From contig NZ_JAFCKJ010000002.1 in the NCBI RefSeq assembly GCF_018130465.1, positions 496,001 through 560,000 on the forward strand: a DNA stretch of 64,000 nt, read 5' to 3'. Shown piece by piece: positions 26,078 through 34,886 of this stretch. Each line of letters opens with the position of its first letter. The stretch's first letter is position 1. The DNA comes from Bradyrhizobium canariense (lineage in GTDB: Bacteria; Pseudomonadota; Alphaproteobacteria; Rhizobiales; Xanthobacteraceae). The position numbers and the translations under genes are program-made. Under the pieces are notes generated by a model. The model searched no databases. It saw nothing but the letters and a program-made list of their open reading frames with translations, and was not told the origin of the DNA.

Positions 26078-26503
26078 ATGGGCCACATCGATCCGACCAA
26101 GGAGGTTTTCGCGCAGTTCCGGGACAACGACCGCCCCGGCCCGATCCATATGCTCAACCTGGTGCGCTTGCGCAAAGCGGCGGCCTATCCGGATGGCCGC
26201 AAGGCGAGCGGCGCGGAAGCCTATGCGGCCTATGGCCGCGAGAGCGGCCCGGTGTTCGAACGCCTCGGCGGCCGCATCGTCTGGCAGGGCAAATTCGAGC
26301 TGATGCTGATCGGCCCCGAGGCCGAGCGCTGGGACCATTGCTTCATCGCCGAATACCCAAGCGTCGCCGCCTTCGTCGAGATGATCCGCGATCCCGTCTA
26401 TCGCGAAGCGGTCAAGCACAGGCAGGCCGCGGTGGAGGATTCACGGCTCGTTCGGCACGCCGTGCTGCCGGTCGGGAAGAACTTTGGCGAGATACCGGAG
26501 TAG
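26078..26503 (+). CDS. DUF1330-family protein
   Basis: A 141-residue soluble protein. The pattern RPGPIHMLNLVRLRKAAAYP, then AYAAYGRESGPVF and DHCFIAEYPSVAAFVEMIRDP, is that of DUF1330, a ferredoxin-like dimeric alpha/beta barrel family. No catalytic role is established for it. ATG 26078 has AGAGGGA upstream and is preferred over the longer in-frame opening at 26030, which begins within the gap. It stands alone, divergent from PBP1A, and convergent with the LivK-type gene. Confidence 0.85.
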   Translation: MGHIDPTKEVFAQFRDNDRPGPIHMLNLVRLRKAAAYPDGRKASGAEAYAAYGRESGPVFERLGGRIVWQGKFELMLIGPEAERWDHCFIAEYPSVAAFVEMIRDPVYREAVKHRQAAVEDSRLVRHAVLPVGKNFGEIPE

Positions 26504-26523
26504 GCCAACAAATGGTCTCTCCC

Positions 26524-26647
26524 CGTCATCCTGAGGCGCGAGCCCTTGCGAGCCTCGAAGGATGAACGGCCCTGCTGCTTCCGCGCGGTCATAGCCGGGC
26601 CGTCGCCCTTCGAGGGCCGCCGAAGAGGCGGCCACCTCAGGGTGACG
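26524..26647. repeat. palindromic intergenic repeat, CGTCATCCTGAGG family
   Basis: CGTCATCCTGAGGCGCGAGC at the left and CCACCTCAGGGTGACGG at the right are inverted; inner CTTCGAGG segments also pair. A common proteobacterial REP-like form, seen once in this window. Confidence 0.65.
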
Positions 26648-26668
26648 GTGATGGATTGGGCGAAGCCC

Positions 26669-26696
26669 AAAAAAAACGGCGGCCGGAGGGCCGCCG
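26669..26696 (-). terminator. intrinsic terminator of the LivK-type gene
   Basis: Read on the minus strand: CGGCGGCC, loop CTCC, GGCCGCCG, then eight T. A perfect 8-bp GC stem with a U-tail, 27 nt past the stop codon at 26723. Confidence 0.85.
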
Positions 26697-26722
26697 ATCG
26701 CATTTCAGAATTCGAACAATCA

Positions 26723-27964
26723 CTAACCCGCCGGACCCGCATCCTCCATGATCGGGCCGAACAGCTCCCAGCGTTCGCCGTTGAACTTCATCATCTGCAT
26801 CTGCTTGTTGACGCGGTAGTCGTTCGGCCCGGTGTTGATCTTGATGCCGGGCAGCGCGAAGCTCGGGGTGAAGTCCTTGATGCTGGCGACCTGCTTCATG
26901 ACGTTCTCACGCGACAGGTCGTCGCCGCACTGTTTCAGCACTTGCGTCAGCAATTCGGCGACTGAATAAGCATAGGTGTTGACGGTGTTGAGCTTGTCGC
27001 CTTCGGGGAAATACTTGTCCATGAAGGCGAAGAACGCTTTCACACCCGGATCGTCCTTCCACTGCGGATCACCGGGCTCCTTGCCGTATTGGGTCGAGAT
27101 GATGCCCTTAGAGATGTCGAGGCCGGCCGGCTTCAGCGTCGCCGAGATCGGGCTCGCATTGATGTCGAGGATGTGCACCGGCGACCAGCCGAGGTCGGCG
27201 AGCTTCTTGATCGCCTGCGCCGCGAATTTCGGCGTCGAGGCGTCAAAGAACACGTCGACGCCCATCGACTTCAGCTTGACGACCTGCGAGTCGACGGTCG
27301 GATCCGTGACCTCGTAGGACAGCTCGCCGACGATCATGCCGGCGGCCTTGTCGCCGAGCCCGCTCTTGAGGCCCGCGAGATAGTCGCGGCCCATGTCGTC
27401 GTTCTGGTAGAGCACGCCGATCTTGGCGTTCGGATGCTCCTTGAGAATGTACTTTGCGTAGATGCGTCCCTCGGACACGTAGTTGGGATTGTAAGCGATG
27501 GTCCAGGGATAGTTCTGCGGATCGTTGAAGCGCGCAGCGCCGGTCGAGGCCAGGAGCTGCGGGATCTTCTTGCCGTTGAGATATTTTTGCACGGCGGCGT
27601 TCGCGGCGGTGCCGATGATCTGGAAGGTGAAGAGGACCTCGTCGCCTTCGACGAGCTTGCGCACCTGCTCGACCGTCTTCGGCGGCGAATAGGCGTCGTC
27701 ATACTGGATCAGATTGATCTTGCGGCCGTTGATGCCGCCCTGATCGTTGATCATCTTGAAGTAGGCGGCCTGGGTCTTGCCGATATTGGCGTAGACGGAA
27801 TAGGCTCCGGAGAACGGCACGGTCTGGCCGATCTTGATCTCGGTGTCGCTCGCGCCGGTGTCGTATTTCTTCTGGGCGAGGGCTTCACTTACGAGGGCCT
27901 GGCCGGCGGAGAACGCGAAGGCGAGCGCTGCCGTGGCGGTTATGAAGACTCTGCGATTGGTCAT
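26723..27964 (-). CDS. branched-chain amino acid-type ABC substrate-binding protein
   Basis: A 413-residue periplasmic binding protein of the LivK/Peripla_BP_6 group. The N-terminus MTNRRVFITATAALAFAFSA is a signal peptide with a twin-arginine-like RRxF start; cleavage is expected near EALAQ. The mature part opens DTEIKIGQTVPFSGAYSVYA, the standard family entry, and contains YDDAYSPPKTVEQVRKLVE. No permease or ATPase genes are nearby, so it is an orphan of its transporter. AGGAGGAA precedes ATG 27964, deciding it over an upstream frame. Ligand unknown: amino acids, amides or aromatics are all possible. Confidence 0.9.
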   Translation of the reverse strand: MTNRRVFITATAALAFAFSAGQALVSEALAQKKYDTGASDTEIKIGQTVPFSGAYSVYANIGKTQAAYFKMINDQGGINGRKINLIQYDDAYSPPKTVEQVRKLVEGDEVLFTFQIIGTAANAAVQKYLNGKKIPQLLASTGAARFNDPQNYPWTIAYNPNYVSEGRIYAKYILKEHPNAKIGVLYQNDDMGRDYLAGLKSGLGDKAAGMIVGELSYEVTDPTVDSQVVKLKSMGVDVFFDASTPKFAAQAIKKLADLGWSPVHILDINASPISATLKPAGLDISKGIISTQYGKEPGDPQWKDDPGVKAFFAFMDKYFPEGDKLNTVNTYAYSVAELLTQVLKQCGDDLSRENVMKQVASIKDFTPSFALPGIKINTGPNDYRVNKQMQMMKFNGERWELFGPIMEDAGPAG

Positions 27965-28110
27965 ATCGGGTCGTTCCTCCTGACGGAATTTTCGGCCGAT
28001 GGTCTTTTCCGTTGATTGCAACGGTCGCCATCGCTGCCGAAGATTGTGGAGGAACGTTCGCCACCGCGCAAGGATCGCGGCGCTGCGCCGTAGCGTCTCA
28101 GGCCGGAGTT

Positions 28111-28473
28111 CTAGGCGAGGAACAGCGCCACCAGCGCGATCGCCGCCGGCAGCGCCTGCACCATCAGGATGCGCGTGCTGACGGTCGCCGCGCCATAAGC
28201 GCCGGCCACGATCACGCAGAGCAGGAAGAACGCCTTGATCTGGGTCGCGAAGGCCGGATTGCCGTGCACCAGCCCCCAGACCAGGCCGGCGGCCAGGAAG
28301 CCGTTATAGAGCCCCTGGTTGGCGGCCAGCACCTTCGTGATCGCTGCCTTCTCCGGCGTGTTGCGGAAAACCTTCAAACCCTGCGGCTTGTCCCAGAGAA
28401 ACATCTCCAGGATCAGGAAGTAAGCGTGCAGTGCGGCGACCAGCGCCACCAGGATATTCGCGATCAGGATCAA
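28111..28473 (-). CDS. DUF1304-family membrane protein
   Basis: A 120-residue protein with about four hydrophobic helices. The conserved DUF1304 features are visible: HAYFLILEMFLWDKPQG, then NQGLYNGFLAAGLVWGL. I take TTG 28473 as the start: GGGGAG lies 9 nt upstream, and the protein length then matches the usual 120 residues, whereas the longer frame opening at 28587 adds cysteine/histidine-rich non-membrane sequence that overlaps the divergent ogt gene. Function unknown; the family sits in the cytoplasmic membrane. Confidence 0.8.
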   Translation of the reverse strand: MILIANILVALVAALHAYFLILEMFLWDKPQGLKVFRNTPEKAAITKVLAANQGLYNGFLAAGLVWGLVHGNPAFATQIKAFFLLCVIVAGAYGAATVSTRILMVQALPAAIALVALFLA

Positions 28474-28562
28474 GTTGAGCTCCCCAGCGTCAGCTTTCGG
28501 GTGGACGTTAGCACGGCAGGCGTGGCAAGTGCGATGGCGTGTTTCGATGCAATGGTGCCGCA

Positions 28563-29093
28563 ATGCCCGCGCGACCGACCAGACCACCTGTAAGCTTCGG
28601 CCTCGATCGCCTGGCGACGCCGATCGGGATCGCGCTGCTGGTCACCGACGCCGCGGGCGCCTTGCGCGCGCTCGACTGGGAGGATTACGAGCACCGCATG
28701 CGCGAGCTCTTGCGTCTGCATTACGGTGCAGTGGAGCTGAGTGACCAGTCCGCGCCCGCAGCCATGCGGACTGCGCTGTCGGGCTATTTCGACGGCGATT
28801 TCGGCCAGCTCTCAGGCATCGCATGGCGCATCGCCGGCACGCCGTTCCAGCAGAAGGTCTGGAACGCGTTAGCGCAAATCCCTGCCGGCACCACGCTCAG
28901 CTATGGCGCGCTCGCCGCCAGGATCGACGCGCCCAAGGCCATTCGCGCCGTCGGCCATGCCAACGGCTCCAACCCGATCAGCGTGGTGTTGCCGTGCCAC
29001 CGCCTGATCGGCGCCGATGGCTCTCTTGTGAAGTATGGCGGCGGCCTCGCGCGCAAGCGCTGGCTGCTGCGGCATGAAGGGGTGGCGGTCTGA
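28563..29093 (+). CDS. ogt: methylated-DNA-protein-cysteine methyltransferase
   Basis: A 176-residue O6-alkylguanine-DNA alkyltransferase. The active-site motif PCHRLIG contains the acceptor Cys145, preceded by the DNA-binding helix GTTLSYGALAARI and GHANGSNPISVV, and followed by YGGGLARKRWLL. It transfers alkyl groups from guanine to its own cysteine, a one-shot repair. No Ada DNA-binding regulatory domain is fused. ATG 28563 is used because homology begins near FGLDRLATPIG; an upstream in-frame ATG at 28539 exists. It is divergent from the DUF1304 gene. Confidence 0.93.
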   Translation: MPARPTRPPVSFGLDRLATPIGIALLVTDAAGALRALDWEDYEHRMRELLRLHYGAVELSDQSAPAAMRTALSGYFDGDFGQLSGIAWRIAGTPFQQKVWNALAQIPAGTTLSYGALAARIDAPKAIRAVGHANGSNPISVVLPCHRLIGADGSLVKYGGGLARKRWLLRHEGVAV

Positions 29094-29213
29094 GGGCCCG
29101 TTTGAGAACGAGCCCTGGCCGAGTGGCTGTATTTGAGAAGCGATCAAGGTCTTGCCCCGGCGATCGGTCGTCGAGCGAACCTTCGGCTGCTCTTCCTGCT
29201 GTAACCGAATCCG

Positions 29214-29582
29214 TCAGACTTTCGACGTCATCACTTTCTGCACGATCTTCCAGGTCCCGTTCACCTTCAAGCACGACAACAGGTCCGTGAAGGAACGCGG
29301 CGGAATCCGCAACTTCACCTTCAAAAGCGCCAGCTCTCTGTCAACATCCATTGACAGGATCTGATCATCTCGCTCGAAGCCCTGTTGCTTCGGAGCTTTC
29401 ATGTCGCGGACCGCTGCCAGCCAGGCCGCAATCGGCGTCACGCCCACGTTGCCGTCCTCGGCGACCTTCGTCACGGAACTCAAGGGGTGAAATATGGATG
29501 CAAATTTCTCGGCATCCATTTCATAGGCCGCATCGAAATAGGTCTGCGCAAGGGAGCGCAAGGCGGGAGTGTCCGTATCCAT
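29214..29582 (-). CDS. NTF2-like (lumazine-binding type) protein, paralogue of 62220-62594
   Basis: A 122-residue protein with the cone-shaped NTF2 pattern: AQTYFDAAYEMDAEKFASIF early and CLKVNGTWKIVQKVM at the end. It aligns along its full length with the product of 62220-62594 (shared elements: YFD, DAEK, IFHP, FTD, and K(V/L)xxxWxIV), so the two are paralogues. Of the nearby ATGs, 29582 is preferred because GAGG sits six to seven bases before it; 29588 and 29618 are alternatives. Diverges from the LysR gene, whose operator lies between. Enzymatic role unknown. Base composition is visibly lower in GC than flanking genes. Confidence 0.7.
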   Translation of the reverse strand: MDTDTPALRSLAQTYFDAAYEMDAEKFASIFHPLSSVTKVAEDGNVGVTPIAAWLAAVRDMKAPKQQGFERDDQILSMDVDRELALLKVKLRIPPRSFTDLLSCLKVNGTWKIVQKVMTSKV

Positions 29583-29712
29583 TGTCATCCTCAAAGCTGT
29601 TGCACCGAACTCATTCATGCGGCTCGGCCCGCTGTGCCGAGCGTCAACCTGCGCCACGCGCAGAAAAATACCGCACGGCGTCTCCTTGCTCGCAAACCTA
29701 GGGTAAAGTGGC

Positions 29713-29763
29713 TTATGAGACTAGGCATCTTGCATGGCACGGTCTTATGACTGATACTCATAA
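29713..29763. promoter_or_regulatory. LysR-type operator between divergent NTF2-like and lysR-family genes
   Basis: TTATGA-CTGATAC-TCATAA (29745-29763) is a perfect palindrome with the T-N11-A core (TGA...TCA) typical of LysR regulators. A half-site TTATGA at 29713-29718 lies 32 bp upstream. The palindrome ends one base before the lysR ATG, fitting autorepression. Confidence 0.65.
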
Positions 29764-30666
29764 ATGATGACCAACGAAATGAACGAGCTCGCTACGTTTG
29801 CAATCGTGGCCAGTGAACGAAGCTTTACACGCGCTGCGATAAAGCTAGGTGTGTCTCAGTCTGCCTTGAGCCACACAATCCGGAGGCTTGAGCAACGGCT
29901 TGAGCTGCAGCTGCTCGCTCGAACAACCAAGAGCGTTGCGCCAACCGCTGCGGGGGCAGCTCTTTTGGCAGACTTGTCTCCGGCGCTTGAGCAAATTCGT
30001 CATGCCCTCGACAGGGCCCGAAGCGTTCGGCGCCGACCCGAAGGTCGCCTTCGAATTGTAATGTCACGATCAGCTGCCGTGATGGTGTTGTTGCCGCGGT
30101 TGAGGGCTTTCGCCGAAGCCTACCCGGACATCGTTCTGGACGTCGTCACCGTCACTGGGCCCGTGGACCTCGTTGCAGGCGAGTTCGATGCCGGTATTCA
30201 GCTTGGCGAGTACATTCAAAAGGACATGATCGCGGTTCGTGTCACGCCCGAACTGCGATTGGCGGTAGTGGGGTCGCCGCGCTATTTCGCTTCACGAAGC
30301 ATCCCCGAAAAGCCACAAGACCTCAACGATCATCGGTGCATTACGCTGCGTCTTGCGGGTGGTCCATATCGGTGGGAGTTTGAGCAGGGACGAAAGTCGG
30401 TCACGATCAACGTGAACGGCCCGCTCATCATTGACGATACTCACCTGGTGATTCAGGCGGCGCTCGCTGGAGTTGGTATCGGACTCGCCTATGAAGAGCA
30501 GGTCGCCGAACATATTGCGAAGCGCCGCCTTGTTCGGGTGCTGGAGGATTGGACTCCGCCAATTCCCGGCTTCTTCATGTATTATCCCAGTCGTCAGCAT
30601 CAACCAGCCGCGCTAGCTGCACTGGTGAACGCGCTACGATTCTCTGAACAAAAGTCGGCGCGGTGA
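29764..30666 (+). CDS. LysR-family transcriptional regulator
   Basis: A 300-residue LysR protein. The winged helix-turn-helix is at residues 8-66 (FAIVASERSFTRAAIKLGVS, then SALSHTIRRLEQRLELQLL), followed by the effector domain starting GRLRIVMSRSAAV. The protein is of the type that often regulates a divergent neighbour, here the NTF2-like gene at 29214. Several ATGs cluster at the start (29764, 29767, 29779); the true one is uncertain by a few residues. Codon usage is more AT-rich than the surrounding genes, suggesting later acquisition of this pair. Confidence 0.9.
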   Translation: MMTNEMNELATFAIVASERSFTRAAIKLGVSQSALSHTIRRLEQRLELQLLARTTKSVAPTAAGAALLADLSPALEQIRHALDRARSVRRRPEGRLRIVMSRSAAVMVLLPRLRAFAEAYPDIVLDVVTVTGPVDLVAGEFDAGIQLGEYIQKDMIAVRVTPELRLAVVGSPRYFASRSIPEKPQDLNDHRCITLRLAGGPYRWEFEQGRKSVTINVNGPLIIDDTHLVIQAALAGVGIGLAYEEQVAEHIAKRRLVRVLEDWTPPIPGFFMYYPSRQHQPAALAALVNALRFSEQKSAR

Positions 30667-30691
30667 TTCAGTCCGGAATGACGAGAGGAAG

Positions 30692-33481
30692 TCACGCCGC
30701 CGGCTGAACCGCCTTGTCGCCGGCCATCACGTGGGTCAGCGCGCTCTTGATCGCGGCCTGGCGTGTCGGCGCGCTGATCTGCGCGCCCAGGAGGTCGGTG
30801 ACATAGAACACGTCGCGGGCGCGCTCGCCGAAGGTCGCGACATGGGCCGAGGCGATGTTGAGGTTGAGCTTCGAGATCGCGGTGGTCAGTTCGTAGAGCA
30901 GGCCGGGCCGGTCGAGGCCGGAGACCTCGATCACGGTGTAGCGGTCGGACCATTGGTTGTTGATGGTCACTTCCGGCTCGATCACGAACGGCCGCGCCTT
31001 GCTGCGCACGGTGCGCCGCGCCACCACTTCGGGCAGACGCAGCTTGCCTTCCAGCACGTCCTCGATCATCTCGCCGATGCGCGTGGCGCGCCGTCCCTCG
31101 TCCTCGTCGCGGTCGTATTCCCTGGAGATCGAGATCGTGTCGAGCGCGCGGCCGTCGGTCGTGGTGTAGATCTGGGCGTCGACGATGTTGGCGCCGGCCG
31201 AGGCACAGGCGCCCGCGATGATCGACAGCAGCCAGGGGTGGTCGGCGGCGAAGATCGTCAGCTCGGTGACGCCACGCACCTCGTCGAAGCCGACATTGAT
31301 CGCAAGCTTGTGGCCGGCCTGCTCGCTGGAGCGGACGAAGCGGGCGTGGCGGATTTTTCGCGGCAGCTCGACCTTGAGCCAATAGGCCGGATAATGCCGG
31401 CCGATATAGGCATCTAGTTCGTCCGCTGGCCATTCGGCGAAGGCGTTGCGGAATTCGCCGTAGGCGGCCGTGAGGCGCTTGCCGCGGTCGACTTCCGAGA
31501 AGCCGCCGGTCAGCACCGGCTCGGTCTCGTAGTACAGCGAGCGCAGGAGCTGCGCCTTCCAGCCGTTCCACACGCCGGGGCCGACGCCGCGGATGTCGGC
31601 GGTGGTCAGGATCGTGAGCAGCTTCATCTGCTCGACCGACTGCACCACGGCGGCGAAATTCTCGATGGTCTTGCGGTCGGACAGGTCGCGCGACTGCGCG
31701 ACCGTGGACATCGTCAGATGCTCCTCGATCAGCCAGGCCACGAGCTCGGTGTCGGCCGGACTGAAGCCGAGCCGCGGGCACAGCCGCCGTGCCACCTTGG
31801 CGCCCGCGATCGAGTGATCCTCGGGCCGGCCCTTGGCGACGTCGTGCAGCAGCGTGGCGATGTAAATGACGGAGCGATGCTCGGGCCGGATCTTGCGCAT
31901 GAGGTCGCTGGCCACTGCGAACTCGTCGAGGCCGCCGCGCTCGATGTCCTGCAGGAAGCCGACGCAACGGATCAGATGCTCGTCGACCGTGTAGTGATGA
32001 TACATGTTGAACTGCATCATCGAGACGATCTTGCCGAAGGCGCGGATGAAATGGCCGAGCACGCCGGTCTCGTTCATCCGCCGCAGCACGATTTCCGCGT
32101 TGTCGGACGTCAGGATCTCCATGAACAGCCGGTTGGCCTCGGGATTCTCGCGCATCTGCGCGTTGATCAGGCCGAGCGAGCGCGTCACGTCGCGCATCGC
32201 GTCCGGGTGGAAGGCGAGATTGTTCTTCTGCGCCAGGCGGAAGATGCGGATCAAATTGACCGGATCGTGCTTGAACACGTCGGGCGCGGCGACGTTGATG
32301 CGGTTGTTGTCGACGATGAAGTCGTCGCTGTCGGGCACCCGCCGCTTCACCGCGGTGGGGCGCAGCCGCGCCATCATCCGGCTCAGCACCGGCGCGGGCT
32401 TGGCCTGCTGGTCCTCGAGCTTGGCGCAGAGGATGGCGGTGAGGTTGCCGACTTCCTTGGCGACCAGGAAGTAGTGCTTCATGAAGCGCTCGACGTCCTG
32501 CATGCCGGGATGCGAGGTGTAGCCGAGTCGGACCGCGATCTCGCGCTGAAGGTCGAAGGAGAGGCGCTCTTCAGCGCGGCCAGAGTAGAAGTGCAGATTG
32601 CAGCGCACCGACCAGAGGAAGTCGGCGCAGCGGCGGAAGCTGCGGTATTCCTGCGCGTCGAATACGCCGCGCTCGACCAGCTCGTCGGTGTCACTCACGC
32701 GGTAGACGTACTTCGCGATCCAGAACAGCGTGTGCAGGTCGCGCAGGGCACCCTTGCCGTCCTTGACGTTGGGTTCGACCAGATAACGCGATTGGCCGCC
32801 GCGGCGATGCCGCTCCTCACGCTCGGCGAGTTTCGCGGTGACGAACTCGGACGCAGTGCCTTGCACCACCTCCTTGTCGAAGCGGGCGACCAACTCGTCA
32901 TAGAGCGGCCGGTCGCCGGTGAGGAAGCGCGTCTCCAGGATCGCGGTGCGGATGGTCATGTCGCCGCGGGCCTGGCGGATCGATTCATCGACCGAGCGCG
33001 TGGCGTGACCGACCTTCAGCCCCATGTCCCACAGGCAGTAGAGGATGGCCTCGGCGACCTGCTCGCCCCAGGCGGTCTGCTTGTAGGGCAGGATGAAGAG
33101 CAGATCGATGTCGGACTCGGGAGCCATCAGGCCGCGGCCATAGCCGCCGGTCGCCACCACTGCCATGCGCTCGGCGCCGCTCGGGATCGGCGAGCGGTAG
33201 AGATGACGCGTTGCCGCCGAATACAGGATGCGGATGATCTCGTCCTGCACGTGGCATAGCCGCTCGGCGCAGCGCCGGCCGTGACGGTCCTTCAGCAGGA
33301 TCGTCTGTGCCGCGGCGCGCGACGCAATCAGCTCGGCCTTGAGCAGTTGCGCCATGGCCGTACGGAACGCGTCCTCGCGTCCCTGGTGCTTCTCGGCAAG
33401 CGCATCGACCGCGGCGGTGATCCGCGCGGTGTCGAAGCGATCGTCCACCTCGGCCTTGTGCTCAGTCGCGACGCTGTCCAT
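30692..33481 (-). CDS. glnD: bifunctional uridylyltransferase/uridylyl-removing enzyme GlnD
   Basis: A 929-residue nitrogen sensor that uridylylates and deuridylylates PII proteins. The nucleotidyltransferase site GGYGRGLMAPESDIDLLF is near residue 112, the HD hydrolase motif LLHDVAKGRPEDHS near the middle, and two ACT domains (about 730-810 and 845-920) bind glutamine. Length fits alphaproteobacterial GlnD. ATG 33481 begins MDSVATEHK. In rhizobia it links nitrogen status to nif/gln control. Divergent from the substrate-binding protein gene at 33670; the 188-nt gap holds both promoters. Confidence 0.96.
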   Translation of the reverse strand: MDSVATEHKAEVDDRFDTARITAAVDALAEKHQGREDAFRTAMAQLLKAELIASRAAAQTILLKDRHGRRCAERLCHVQDEIIRILYSAATRHLYRSPIPSGAERMAVVATGGYGRGLMAPESDIDLLFILPYKQTAWGEQVAEAILYCLWDMGLKVGHATRSVDESIRQARGDMTIRTAILETRFLTGDRPLYDELVARFDKEVVQGTASEFVTAKLAEREERHRRGGQSRYLVEPNVKDGKGALRDLHTLFWIAKYVYRVSDTDELVERGVFDAQEYRSFRRCADFLWSVRCNLHFYSGRAEERLSFDLQREIAVRLGYTSHPGMQDVERFMKHYFLVAKEVGNLTAILCAKLEDQQAKPAPVLSRMMARLRPTAVKRRVPDSDDFIVDNNRINVAAPDVFKHDPVNLIRIFRLAQKNNLAFHPDAMRDVTRSLGLINAQMRENPEANRLFMEILTSDNAEIVLRRMNETGVLGHFIRAFGKIVSMMQFNMYHHYTVDEHLIRCVGFLQDIERGGLDEFAVASDLMRKIRPEHRSVIYIATLLHDVAKGRPEDHSIAGAKVARRLCPRLGFSPADTELVAWLIEEHLTMSTVAQSRDLSDRKTIENFAAVVQSVEQMKLLTILTTADIRGVGPGVWNGWKAQLLRSLYYETEPVLTGGFSEVDRGKRLTAAYGEFRNAFAEWPADELDAYIGRHYPAYWLKVELPRKIRHARFVRSSEQAGHKLAINVGFDEVRGVTELTIFAADHPWLLSIIAGACASAGANIVDAQIYTTTDGRALDTISISREYDRDEDEGRRATRIGEMIEDVLEGKLRLPEVVARRTVRSKARPFVIEPEVTINNQWSDRYTVIEVSGLDRPGLLYELTTAISKLNLNIASAHVATFGERARDVFYVTDLLGAQISAPTRQAAIKSALTHVMAGDKAVQPAA

Positions 33482-33632
33482 GTCTCACCGGATATAAGAG
33501 GCGGCAGGCGCTGTCACCCGCCATTCTCCTCCAATAGTCGTTCCATGCTGGAAAGGTGCGGCTTTGGGCAAAGCTGTTCTCAGCCGGCGCGCTTTCGAGG
33601 GGCGGATTTTCTCGTTGACCTCTAGATATAAC

Positions 33633-33649
33633 TCATTGAAAAACAATGA
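33633..33649. promoter_or_regulatory. candidate operator: TCATTG-AAAAA-CAATGA palindrome
   Basis: Exact 6-bp arms around AAAAA, in an AT-rich patch (CTAGATATAAC upstream) just before the GGAGG ribosome site of the gene at 33670. Binding factor unknown; sulfur-control LysR proteins are a guess. Confidence 0.4.
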
Positions 33650-33669
33650 AATTTTGGAGGAGGCCGGGC

Positions 33670-34641
33670 ATGATCAGGATTACACGACGCATACTGCTGG
33701 CGGGAGCGGTCGCTCTTGCCGTGTCCCCCGCGGCGCGGGCGGCGGATCCGCTCAAGGAAATCCGTATCGACTGGGCGACCTATAATCCGGTGTCGATGGT
33801 CCTGAAGCAGAAGGGGCTCCTGGAAAAGGAGTTCGCCAAGGACGGCATCACCGTCACCTGGGTGCAGTCGGCCGGCTCCAACAAGGCGCTCGAATTCCTC
33901 AATGCGGGCTCGATCGATTTCGGCTCGACCGCGGGCTCGGCGGCGCTGGTCGCACGTATCAACGGTAACCCGATCAAGTCGATCTACGTCTATTCGCGTC
34001 CCGAATGGACGGCGTTGGTGACGGCCAAGGATTCCAGGATCGCTGATGTGGCCGGCCTCAAGGGCAAGCGCGTCGCGGTGACGCGCGGCACCGATCCGCA
34101 CATCTTCCTGGTGCGCGCGCTGCTTGGCGCAGGTCTCACCGAAAAGGACATCACGCCGGTGCTGCTCCAGCACGCCGACGGCAAGACCGCGCTGATCCGC
34201 GGCGACGTCGATGCGTGGGCCGGGCTCGATCCGATGATGGCGCAGGCCGAGGTCGAGGACGGCGCAAAACTGTTCTACCGCAAGGCCGACGCCAACACTT
34301 GGGGCATCCTCAATGTGCGCGAGCAGTTTTTGAAAGACTATCCGGATGCCGCCCGCCGCGTGCTCGCGGTGTACGAAGAGGCGCGCAAATATTCGCTGGC
34401 GAATTATGACGAGCTGAAGAAGACCTTCATGGCCGTGACCAAGCTGCCGGAGCCTGTCGTCGACAAGCAGCTCAAGGAGCGCACCGAGCTTACCCACAGT
34501 CGCATCGGCGCGCCCCAGCGCGAGTCGATCCTCGCTGCGGGCCTCGCCCTGCAACAGGCCGGTGTCGTAGACGCCAAGGTCGATGTGAAGGCGACGCTCG
34601 ACGCTCTGATCGACGACCAGGTCCCGCTGCCGACGAATTGA
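33670..34641 (+). CDS. SsuA/TauA-like ABC substrate-binding protein
   Basis: A 323-residue periplasmic binding protein for aliphatic sulfonates, taurine, nitrate or thiamine-precursor type ligands. A signal peptide RRILLAGAVALAVSPAARAA leads into IRIDWATYNPVSMVLKQKG; the family feature FGSTAGSAAL (ligand loop) and GLKGKRVAV follow. GGAGG precedes ATG 33670 by 8 nt, which decides it over the in-frame upstream ATG at 33646. Together with the permease and ATPase that follow it forms an importer. Monooxygenase partners (SsuD) are not next to it, so the sulfonate assignment is inferred from sequence type only. Confidence 0.88.
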   Translation: MIRITRRILLAGAVALAVSPAARAADPLKEIRIDWATYNPVSMVLKQKGLLEKEFAKDGITVTWVQSAGSNKALEFLNAGSIDFGSTAGSAALVARINGNPIKSIYVYSRPEWTALVTAKDSRIADVAGLKGKRVAVTRGTDPHIFLVRALLGAGLTEKDITPVLLQHADGKTALIRGDVDAWAGLDPMMAQAEVEDGAKLFYRKADANTWGILNVREQFLKDYPDAARRVLAVYEEARKYSLANYDELKKTFMAVTKLPEPVVDKQLKERTELTHSRIGAPQRESILAAGLALQQAGVVDAKVDVKATLDALIDDQVPLPTN

Positions 34642-34676
34642 TCGGCGGGGAAGAGGCGCGCGCAGCAAACTCCGCT

Positions 34677-34825
34677 GTCGTCCCGGGGCGCGCAGCGAGC
34701 CCGGGACCCATAACCACAGGGAGCGGTTTGGCGCAAAAACGGTCACTCCGAGTCCCCGTAGCCACTTCTCCCTGTGGTTATGGGTCCCGGATCTGCGCTC
34801 GCTTCGCTCGCTTGTCCGGGACGAC
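34677..34825. repeat. palindromic intergenic repeat, GTCGTCCCGG family
   Basis: Inserted between the binding-protein and permease genes of one operon; arms GTCGTCCCGG...GAGCCCGGGACCC and GGGTCCCGG...CCGGGACGAC, with ACCACAGGGAG / CTCCCTGTGGT inside. Its intra-operon position could let it act as an RNA hairpin that tunes downstream expression. Confidence 0.8.
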
Positions 34826-34886
34826 GGGCTGAGGGCTTGGCAAGAGCAGTGTTGCAATCTCGCAGAAGACGCGCTTCCTACCGGCC

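Noticed and set aside
29731-29752. Possible sigma-54 promoter TGGCAC-N5-TATG upstream of lysR
   Set aside because: The -12 element lacks the essential GC, and it is overlapped by the LysR palindrome.
30600-31967. Long 455-residue open frame on the minus strand, in a second frame of glnD
   Set aside because: Arg/Ala-rich, no family features; exact overlap with the well-supported glnD frame. Shadow of high-GC coding.
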